Shown one piece after another: positions 16,737 through 22,515 of a stretch of DNA of 22,515 nt. The notes beneath the pieces were generated by a model. It ran no database searches. It was not told where the DNA came from and saw only the letters and a program-made list of their open reading frames with translations. The stretch spans positions 1-22,515 of the forward strand of contig JBHLNL010000042.1 in assembly GCA_048941605.1 (NCBI GenBank), given 5' to 3'. Made by a program: the position numbers and the translations under genes. The first letter of the stretch is position 1. The number at the start of each line of letters is the position of its first letter. This DNA comes from Loki-b32 sp048941605 (GTDB lineage Archaea > Asgardarchaeota > Lokiarchaeia > Sigyniarchaeales > SOKP01).

Positions 16737-18029
16737 TTACATTTCACCCCTCATTTTTTCAATCATTCGAGCTACTGGACGCGTCATACTACTATATCTA
16801 TCGTAAATTTCTATAGGTATACCAGTCTCCTCTCCAACTTGTCTCATTAGTTCTAATCCTTGTTTCTCGTTAGGACCCCCTCTACGTACTAGAATTTTAA
16901 CATTAGCTTTCTTTAATTTATCTACTGAATTCTTTATTGCTTTGACAATTCCCGCAAACGTGGCTTTAACATCTGTAAAATTTGCAATCCCTCCACCTAT
17001 AATTAGGTATTTCTCTTTACCTTTCGGATCTGGTTTCTCTGTTATGAGATCAATTAATGTTTGAGCATATATTTGAGTATGTTCTTGGCTTGGATTCCCA
17101 CTATATTCACCATAATTTCCTAATTCTTCTGAAAATCCAAGATCTGTAATCGTATCTGTATATATTACAGATGCTCCTCCTCCAGCAACCATCGTCCAAA
17201 CATTTCCATGTCGATTTAAGATGGTCAATTTAAGAGAAGCTCCTGTTTTTTCATCAAGATCTTTTATTTTTACCTCTTCTAGACTCATTTCTTGACCGAA
17301 ACCTGCTGGAAATTCAATTGGTTTTGTTGGATGACCCCAAGTATCTGCATGAAGAAATGCCGCAGTGTCATCCAGTCGAGCTTTTACATCCAATGGAACA
17401 ATCTTTTTATCATTTTTAATCGCAAAAGGATTAATTTCCAGAAATGTAAAGTCTTGATCCACAAAAACTTGATATAACCCTTTTATGAAAGGGATTATCT
17501 CATCTTTCAGATCTCCTAGATCGGGTAAACTATTTTCTAAATCAAAGTTTTTTATATCTGTGCCAATTCCAATTAGAATGTGAGAAACTTTATCCCAATT
17601 TTCTTCAATAAATATACCTCCTTCATAGCTAAAATGAATTATATCACCATCTCTTTCAGATGTTATAGAAACATAATATTCTTTTTCATGTGGAATAAAA
17701 GGTTCAACAAGTAGTCTAGTTAATTTACCTTTTACATTCCCAATTACAAATTCTTTACTTAAATTATCTGTACAGAATTTTTTAACTTGATTAACATCAG
17801 CATCTAATAGGATTAATTTCGCTTTACCTCTCTTTCCAAAAAGTTGATCAGGTTTAACTACAAGTTTTTCAGTATTGATCCAAGGACATTCATCGATCAA
17901 CCTGTCAAAATCTGTTTTGCTTTCTATAATTGCTAATTTATTATGATAATTAAAATTTGGATAATACTTTGTTAATTCTTCTGCTAAAAGTCTTTTTGCA
18001 TCATATTCATATATATTTTTTTGTGCCAA
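16737..18029 (-). CDS. aclB: ATP-citrate lyase small subunit (ATP-grasp, citrate-binding half)
   Basis: A 430-residue subunit equivalent to the N-terminal part of animal ACLY and to AclB of green sulfur bacteria (plant ACLA). The ATP-grasp domain shows LVVKPDQLFGKRGK (56-69), VEPFIPH (108-114), YEGG (135-138) and the metal-binding EINPFAI (198-204). The following citrate-binding domain has TMVAGGGASVIY (279-290), GNYGEYSGNPS (304-314) and VRRGGPNEKQG (381-391), all diagnostic of ATP-citrate lyase rather than succinyl-CoA synthetase. The start is a TTG: an in-frame TAG lies three codons upstream, no earlier start is possible, the first internal methionine is near 248, and GAGG sits three bases before the TTG. 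First gene of the operon with the large subunit and the IDH-like gene. Confidence 0.95.
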   Translation of the reverse strand: MAQKNIYEYDAKRLLAEELTKYYPNFNYHNKLAIIESKTDFDRLIDECPWINTEKLVVKPDQLFGKRGKAKLILLDADVNQVKKFCTDNLSKEFVIGNVKGKLTRLLVEPFIPHEKEYYVSITSERDGDIIHFSYEGGIFIEENWDKVSHILIGIGTDIKNFDLENSLPDLGDLKDEIIPFIKGLYQVFVDQDFTFLEINPFAIKNDKKIVPLDVKARLDDTAAFLHADTWGHPTKPIEFPAGFGQEMSLEEVKIKDLDEKTGASLKLTILNRHGNVWTMVAGGGASVIYTDTITDLGFSEELGNYGEYSGNPSQEHTQIYAQTLIDLITEKPDPKGKEKYLIIGGGIANFTDVKATFAGIVKAIKNSVDKLKKANVKILVRRGGPNEKQGLELMRQVGEETGIPIEIYDRYSSMTRPVARMIEKMRGEM

Positions 18030-18081
18030 TTTCCTCTAACTCAGCTTTAAGTTTTTATTAATCTATCCAAATGTGTGAAGA

Positions 18082-18092
18082 TTTATAAATAT
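18082..18092 (-). promoter_or_regulatory. TATA-box-like element of the citrate lyase operon
   Basis: The minus strand reads ATATTTATAAA here, 53-63 bases before the TTG at 18029. Initiation about 25 bases downstream would leave a leader of roughly 30 bases with the GAGG site. Confidence 0.4.
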
Positions 18093-18111
18093 TAAAAATT
18101 AATTGTATGGG

Positions 18112-18124
18112 AAGGGATTCCCTT
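18112..18124. promoter_or_regulatory. GC-rich dyad between divergent promoters
   Basis: AAGGG-ATT-CCCTT is a perfect five-base dyad, conspicuous in an AT-rich 229-base divergent spacer. It lies about 20 bases upstream of the citrate lyase TATA-like element. It might bind a regulator, or be chance; it lacks a T-run and is not a likely terminator. Confidence 0.25.
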
Positions 18125-18204
18125 GGAGTAATAGTACTTAACTATTTTATAAGAAAATAGAAAAAAAATCAAAGATGTTCATTGGTTACCATTAATTTTT
18201 AATT

Positions 18205-18216
18205 TTTATTTAATTA
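18205..18216 (+). promoter_or_regulatory. TATA-box-like element of the methyltransferase gene
   Basis: TTTATTTAATTA lies 43-54 bases before the ATG at 18259. Initiation about 25 bases downstream leaves a leader of roughly 20 bases containing GAGGT. Confidence 0.3.
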
Positions 18217-18258
18217 AAATCATTTACACCGAAAAATTAATCATAATGAGGTAAAAAA

Positions 18259-19155
18259 ATGTTAAATGATCTAACAAAATGGAGTAGGATTCAAAGTCAT
18301 GAAGCAATAGAAATCGGAAGATATTTTGAGTATAATGAAGATGCATTGCGACTTTTTAAAGAATGGTTAAGTTTTATTTCACAACCTACTATAAAAGTAT
18401 TAGAAATAGGATCTGGGGGTGGTTTTTTTACTAATATTTTATTAAAAATATTTCCTGGAATTAATTTAACTTGTCTAGAGCCAGATGAGACCTTTGTTGA
18501 TATATTGAAAGAACGATTTAAAGATCAGATTAAAATCATCAAGGATGAAATAGAATCAATTAAAATTCCTGAAAGTTCCTTCGAAGTAGTAATTTCTCAT
18601 ATAGTTTTACATAATTTAAAAGATCCAATAATAGCTTTAAAAAAAATGAAGGATATTGTTAAGGATGGTGGTAAAGTAGCGATTATCGAGCCTCTTCCTT
18701 CAGGAAAGCATTATTATCCCTCAAAAAAAATTCAAAAAGCTTCTGACTTTTTAGGACAAGCAATATTTATAAAAGCCTCTAAAAGGCGGGAATTGTTAAT
18801 GTATTCAGATCAATGGGATCCTTGGAATTCTTGTTATCCCCAAATTTATGAGGAAGTGGGCTTTCAAAATATCGTATGCAACGGATGGACCTCTATTTTT
18901 ACTCTTTCTGATGAGAGAATTGATTTTTTTGAGAAAAAAAAGTGGATAAGGATGAGAACAAATTTAATTGAGCAAAGCATGACTGATACCTCTCAAATTT
19001 TATTAGAAGAAGGATTTAATCAAAAAAGAATCAATAAAGCTTTTACAATCTTATTAAATTACTTCAAAATGTTAGAAAATGCTACAAGGGATGAGTTAAA
19101 TCATATTCATGAACAAGAAATAGTCCATAGAATTATAGTAATTGGTCAAAAATAG
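18259..19155 (+). CDS. Class I SAM-dependent methyltransferase with C-terminal helical extension
   Basis: A 298-residue protein. Motif I VLEIGSGGGFFTN (47-59), an acidic residue ending strand 2 (E74 in LTCLEPDE), motif post-I around IKDEIESIKIPESSFEVVIS and motif 'ISHIVLHNLKDP' give a class I Rossmann methyltransferase. Beyond about residue 150 the family core is followed by a helical tail (KKWIRMRTNLIEQSMTDTSQILLEEGFNQKRINKAF) that may bind the substrate. ATG at 18259 is preceded by GAGGT at seven bases, a strong site. It is transcribed divergently from the citrate lyase operon and converges on another methyltransferase 41 bases beyond its stop. The acceptor substrate, small molecule or lipid, cannot be told. 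Confidence 0.88.
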   Translation: MLNDLTKWSRIQSHEAIEIGRYFEYNEDALRLFKEWLSFISQPTIKVLEIGSGGGFFTNILLKIFPGINLTCLEPDETFVDILKERFKDQIKIIKDEIESIKIPESSFEVVISHIVLHNLKDPIIALKKMKDIVKDGGKVAIIEPLPSGKHYYPSKKIQKASDFLGQAIFIKASKRRELLMYSDQWDPWNSCYPQIYEEVGFQNIVCNGWTSIFTLSDERIDFFEKKKWIRMRTNLIEQSMTDTSQILLEEGFNQKRINKAFTILLNYFKMLENATRDELNHIHEQEIVHRIIVIGQK

Positions 19156-19196
19156 GAATAAAATTTAGGTTCTTTTAATGATTTACTAATAAGAGA

Positions 19197-19808
19197 TTAC
19201 AATTTCTTTACAATATAATCAAGAATGGATGTGCGACCTGTGTTAAAATAATTTCCTTTTAAAATATGTCTTTTTTCTTTATATAAGATCTCAAAATTAT
19301 TAAAAAATCCATCTGGTTCATCATCATCAAAATAACTATGCAGAAATTCCTCATCTCCATGTTTACTGATTACTTCACCTGGTTTTGTTTCTTCGTTTTT
19401 TTCAAACCATCTGTCATCTTTAGATAGAAAATTCAGATAACATAGCCCACCATTCATTAAAACTCGATATATTTCATTAATAGCTTGAGCTGTCCCGTTT
19501 TTACTTAAATGAACCATGGAGAGATAAGAATAAACATAACCAAAAAATTTTGATTCAAATGGTATATTTCTCATGTCTCCCTTAACAATATTTAACTTTA
19601 TATTATGCTTCTTACAATAATTTTCAGCTTCCTTTATCTGGTCCTCAGAAATATCTATTCCATATGCTTCAAACCCATTTTCATAAAAAAAAGCAAGTTT
19701 AGGATCTGATCCACCAGCACCGCAATCTAATATCCTATTATTGACTGGATTAGATTGAATAAATCTAAGAAAATTGTATAAAGAAGATGGATAGAATTTT
19801 TTAATCAT
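19197..19808 (-). CDS. Small class I SAM-dependent methyltransferase
   Basis: A 203-residue methyltransferase of the Methyltransf_11/25 type. Motif I is ILDCGAGGSDPK (26-37), strand 2 ends in the acid D52 of YGIDIS, motif II is KGDMRNIPFESKFFGYVYS (76-94), and the post-motif helix NEIYRVLMNGG (111-121) is typical. The glycine-rich loop has C29 and S34 where DxGxGxG is usual, a mild variation that should still bind SAM. The C-terminal part is short and acidic (HSYFDDDEPDGFF), leaving little acceptor-binding structure. ATG at 19808 lacks a clear Shine-Dalgarno. It does not resemble the neighbouring plus-strand methyltransferase beyond the shared core, so they are not a recent duplication. Substrate unknown. 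Confidence 0.87.
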   Translation of the reverse strand: MIKKFYPSSLYNFLRFIQSNPVNNRILDCGAGGSDPKLAFFYENGFEAYGIDISEDQIKEAENYCKKHNIKLNIVKGDMRNIPFESKFFGYVYSYLSMVHLSKNGTAQAINEIYRVLMNGGLCYLNFLSKDDRWFEKNEETKPGEVISKHGDEEFLHSYFDDDEPDGFFNNFEILYKEKRHILKGNYFNTGRTSILDYIVKKL

Positions 19809-19901
19809 TTTTAAAGAAATTCTTTGTAGTTTTTAAAAGTTCTTCTTCTGATTTTCAATTATTTAAATTTATCTAATATCTCTTTTGAGATCTTTCTTAT
19901 A

Positions 19902-20075
19902 TTACGATTGAAATCCAACTGCATTTCCGATTGCTTTTGTAATTTTATAAAATGGGGGTGAATTCTTAGAAACTCCAAAGACATTACCATATTGACACAT
20001 ATCTCCAAGCATAACTCCTAATTTAATTTTGTCTGGTATCAAGATTCCATAAAATAGATTCTTTTTAACATCTTT
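19902..20075 (-). other. Unassigned 57-codon open frame behind the DUF1847 gene
   Basis: Directly after the DUF1847 TAA, and in the same frame, the minus strand stays open for 57 codons to a TAA at 19902. The translation includes GVMLGDMCQYGNVFGVSK and SPPFYKITKAIGNAVGFQS, which look like well-packed protein rather than random AT-rich sequence. There is no good start: a TTG 11 codons in or an ATG 21 codons in, neither with a ribosome site. It could be the tail of a lost gene or a small protein. DUF1847 proteins normally end near the HNPSESL region, so it is unlikely to be their missing C terminus. I do not recognise a family. The remaining 19809-19901 holds only a weak ATCTC-TTTT-GAGAT hairpin. 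Confidence 0.35.
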
Positions 20076-20720
20076 TTATATAATTTCTTTATAAAAAGAA
20101 TTCAATGATTCTGAAGGATTATGAGGAATTACCCAATCTTTTGCAATTAAAGTGATAACTGGTGCTTCCGATAAGTGAGTGAAGGTTACATCATGGCCTA
20201 CGCATAATCCTATTATTATATTCATATCTGTTTTAGCCTTATTCATTAATAAAGCTTGAGCTACTGGATTGCAATATATACGATCAAAATTGTATCCCTC
20301 TTTACAATAATTTTTGAATTCTTCTGGTATTTCTACAGTAATATTTTTATTAATTCCGGTTGGACAGTATACAGAACTCACTTCAAAGCCATAATGAATT
20401 AGAATTTCTGCAGTTTTTCGAGTTTCTGTCTGTAATGCACCACATGAAGCAATCCCTAGCTTTTTAAATCTCATTGCTTTTGCGTATTCTATAGTACTTT
20501 TTAAACGAGGCAAAATCCCTTGAGAATTCGCAATAGTTGCTGCAAAATTAGACCTAATTATAAAATCATCTGTTTCATACAATTCAATTGCTTTTTTTTG
20601 AATATCAGGACTAGTTCTTATTGGACAATTTTCTAATTCTCTATTTGGTTTCCCGATTCCACAGTTATCTCTACAATCACATTTATAACAAGTTGGATCT
20701 TTTATATTCTTATTATTCAT
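20076..20720 (-). CDS. DUF1847 family cysteine-rich protein
   Basis: About 214 residues from ATG at 20720; an earlier ATG at 20783 would add 21 residues that look unrelated to the family (IKIYSIIISNN). The N terminus carries a metal-site-like cluster CYKCDCRDNC with a further cysteine in ENCPIRT. Conserved blocks follow: KKLGIASCGALQ, VYCPTG, YCNPVAQALLMNKAKTD, IIGLCVGHDVTF and HLSEAPVITLIAKDW, all diagnostic of DUF1847. The family is common in anaerobic bacteria and archaea and is presumed to bind metal through its many cysteines. Its reaction is unknown. It stands alone, with no operon partner within 200 bases upstream. Confidence 0.85.
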   Translation of the reverse strand: MNNKNIKDPTCYKCDCRDNCGIGKPNRELENCPIRTSPDIQKKAIELYETDDFIIRSNFAATIANSQGILPRLKSTIEYAKAMRFKKLGIASCGALQTETRKTAEILIHYGFEVSSVYCPTGINKNITVEIPEEFKNYCKEGYNFDRIYCNPVAQALLMNKAKTDMNIIIGLCVGHDVTFTHLSEAPVITLIAKDWVIPHNPSESLNSFYKEII

Positions 20721-20994
20721 GAGCAATTCATTATTGGAAATTATTATAGAATATATTTTTATTTGCATTAAGAAAAACATCAAAAGATAATATAAATTAT
20801 CTAATTTTGATTAATTAAAAATTGATATATTGACAGTATTAAAAAAATAATTTATTTAATTTGATTGAGTATATTCCTGTTGATTTGAGTATTCATAAAT
20901 CACTTCTGATAGATTGAAATGATGAGTATTTATGCAACCTTATTGGATTTACATGGAAAAAAAATTTGTTGATTGAAAGGTCAAACTTATTTTG

Positions 20995-22287
20995 CTACTG
21001 ATTTGAATTATTTTTTATTCGAATTAATTTTGAGAGTGTTGGAAAATCTCGTCTTTCAATTACTAGTAATTTCTCCTTATTTTCTTCCTCGAACCAAAAT
21101 TTTGTAGCTTCATCTGTAAAAAAGCTTTTATTGTCTTTTGTAATTATTTGGTGTTTTAAATTCGACCGCTCCAAATATGGTTTATAGTCTATAACACCAA
21201 TTTTATAACGATCATATTGACCTTCATAATTTTGAAATTTCTGCAGATCAATCTTTATTGGATTGTATATCGCTTTACAATATTCCAACTCAAATTGTAC
21301 CATTCTCTGAATTTCTTTATCGTCTAAATTTTTTAGTATCTCATCGAATGCTAACATATGAGCTTTTTCTAATGCTTGTTCTTGTGGGACTTCAATATTA
21401 GGAGATACTCCTTTTCCTTCCCAATTATCATTTGAGATAGGATTTGTAGGTGTTCCAATAGGGAGCCATATTACAAACTTATTCAAAATAGGAAAGATGT
21501 CAACGGGATTTGCTGCTCCCCGTGTAGTTTCTCCTATGATTTTTCCTCTTTCCAGCATCTTTAAAACATAGGCAAACTCTTCTGCTCCCGAAGCTGTTCG
21601 ACGACTTGTTAATACATATACAGGCTTATTTGGGAAACGCTTTCCAGGGATATAAGGAACAGTCCAACTTTGGTAATGTTTATTGCTTTTACGGTCATAA
21701 ATACTGGTTAAAAGTTTTGAACTTGGTTCTATTAAATGGCTGATTATTAAAGAAACCATAGATGGATATCCTCCTCCATTATTTCGAATATCAAAAATGA
21801 AAGCATTACTATTTGCTAGAAATTGTAAAGCGCCAACTATTGTCTCTCCAGCAAATTCTGCTGGTGCAAAATCATTCAATTTAATATATCCAATATTTCC
21901 AGGTAATCTTTCAGCTTTAATAATGCTATAATTCTTGTATTGTTCGTATTTAAGATCAGTTTTAAATTCTAAATAATCATAATCAATTTCATTCTCGTCC
22001 TTCTTATGTTCTTCTATTAAAGTTTGAGCCAATGAAGGGTTGTATTCAAAATAAAAGTGTAAATCATTAGATATATTTAATAAATCATTAGTGACAATAC
22101 TTGCCAATTTAACTGGGTCTATAATACCATTGAATTGGCTTTCTTCTAATTTATTTAATAAAAATTGTGCAATTTTTTCTGCTATTTCTGGAAAAATATA
22201 ATAAACTTCTATTTTCTTTGCTAATTCTTGAATGATTTTTTTAATTTTGACATCATTAACACTATAATCCAATTTCTCTTCTTCCAT
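20995..22287 (-). CDS. S41-family serine peptidase, cytosolic, IRBP-like
   Basis: A 430-residue peptidase. Residues 1-90 form the helical N-terminal domain seen in IRBP-like S41 members (YYIFPEIAEKIAQFL). The core carries GNIGYIKLNDFAP (130-142), the substrate-binding DIRNNGGG (166-173), and the nucleophile S233 in TSRRTASGAEEF; IGETTRGAANP (251-261) and the GVSPNIEVP stretch (293-301) complete the fold. The PDZ domain of CtpA-type members is missing. After about residue 345 a small beta-rich C-terminal module (FQNYEGQYDRYKIGV onward) resembles the DUF3471-type tail. No signal peptide or membrane helix exists, so it acts in the cytosol, perhaps trimming peptides. ATG at 22287 has a weak AGGG upstream. 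It is divergent from the fumarase/aspartase gene. Confidence 0.9.
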   Translation of the reverse strand: MEEEKLDYSVNDVKIKKIIQELAKKIEVYYIFPEIAEKIAQFLLNKLEESQFNGIIDPVKLASIVTNDLLNISNDLHFYFEYNPSLAQTLIEEHKKDENEIDYDYLEFKTDLKYEQYKNYSIIKAERLPGNIGYIKLNDFAPAEFAGETIVGALQFLANSNAFIFDIRNNGGGYPSMVSLIISHLIEPSSKLLTSIYDRKSNKHYQSWTVPYIPGKRFPNKPVYVLTSRRTASGAEEFAYVLKMLERGKIIGETTRGAANPVDIFPILNKFVIWLPIGTPTNPISNDNWEGKGVSPNIEVPQEQALEKAHMLAFDEILKNLDDKEIQRMVQFELEYCKAIYNPIKIDLQKFQNYEGQYDRYKIGVIDYKPYLERSNLKHQIITKDNKSFFTDEATKFWFEEENKEKLLVIERRDFPTLSKLIRIKNNSNQ

Positions 22288-22422
22288 GATAAAGCCCTAT
22301 ATGTTATGCATTAATCCAAATTAAATATCAAGTTTTTATCGTGATAATTTTTATAAAAAATAGTATAAACTTTTTTTATATATTTTCTCTAATTAAAATA
22401 TTAAAAATTATTTAAATTGTGA
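22288..22422. promoter_or_regulatory. Divergent promoter region, S41 peptidase and fumarase/aspartase genes
   Basis: The spacer is almost entirely A and T. On the plus strand TTATATAT at 22377-22384 lies about 40 bases before the GTG/TTG starts of the lyase. On the minus strand TTTATAAAAATT at about 22346-22357 lies about 60 bases before the peptidase ATG. No dyad or repeat stands out. Confidence 0.3.
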
Positions 22423-22515
22423 GTGAATTTGAGCTTTCGAACTGAAAAAGACGTTTTGGGGGAATTGGAAGTCCCAAGTAATGTTTATTGGGGTATTAAT
22501 ACTCAAAGAGCAATA
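22423..22515 (+). CDS. Class II fumarase/aspartate ammonia-lyase family, N-terminal fragment
   Basis: Only 31 codons are inside the window; the gene runs off the right edge. The translation RTEKDVLGELEVPSNVYWG followed by INTQRAI is the canonical N terminus of the fumarase C/aspartase superfamily (R-x-E-x-D-x-x-G, VP-x-x-xY/LWG, TQRA). An in-frame TGA precedes a GTG at 22423, and a TTG at 22429 is an alternative start; either is plausible and no strong ribosome site decides. Family members interconvert fumarate and malate, or aspartate and fumarate. Near a citrate lyase operon fumarase is attractive, but the deciding active-site residues lie outside the window. Confidence 0.8.
   Translation, partial: MNLSFRTEKDVLGELEVPSNVYWGINTQRAI

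Noticed and set aside
18112..18124. GC-rich dyad as an intrinsic terminator
   Set aside because: It lies between two divergent genes, has only five base pairs and no following T-run, so no transcript would end there; kept only as a possible regulator site.
1..22515. CRISPR array, tRNA or rRNA genes, insertion sequences
   Set aside because: No spaced direct repeats, cloverleaf-like GC-rich segments, transposase motifs or terminal inverted repeats were seen on either strand; spacers are short and AT-rich.

Overview
The window reads as AT-rich archaeal DNA. Its coding density is high, Shine-Dalgarno motifs are of the GAGG/AGGTG type, TATA-box-like elements lie 25-45 bases upstream of several starts, and GTG/TTG starts are common. 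The gene mix (two-subunit ATP-citrate lyase, PadR-controlled FtsX-type ABC transporter, DUF1847 protein, SDR plus phytoene-desaturase-like enzyme) would fit an anaerobic archaeon, possibly a Lokiarchaeota-like Asgard lineage. That placement is inference: the window has no rRNA, tRNA or marker protein to settle it. No mobile element, CRISPR array or RNA gene was seen, and no gene-free stretch exceeds about 300 bases.

Layout. Left, minus strand: an alpha/beta hydrolase cut by the window edge (1-869) and a GH1 beta-glycosidase (934-2307). Next is a three-gene minus-strand cassette (about 2501-6076) transcribed as short-chain dehydrogenase/epimerase, phytoene-desaturase-like FAD oxidoreductase, then a CrtC/AttH-like lipocalin-fold protein; its pairing suggests modification of an isoprenoid or other lipid. 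On the plus strand lies a decayed GH4 glycosidase tail (about 6247-6681), then a small ABM-fold gene (6717-7040).

Middle, minus strand: an export-type ABC operon (7060-13451) of PadR regulator, very large 10-TM double FtsX/MacB-type permease and two different ATPases. A possible PadR operator and TATA box lie upstream. Next is a carbon-metabolism operon (13602-18029): both ATP-citrate lyase subunits, with stop and start codons directly abutting, followed by an isocitrate-dehydrogenase-family enzyme. Together these could cleave citrate to acetyl-CoA and oxaloacetate and interconvert isocitrate and 2-oxoglutarate.

Right: two convergent SAM methyltransferases (18259-19155 plus; 19197-19808 minus), a DUF1847 cysteine-rich protein with an unexplained open frame behind it, a cytosolic S41 peptidase, and, divergent from it, the first 31 codons of a class II fumarase/aspartase family gene running off the right edge.
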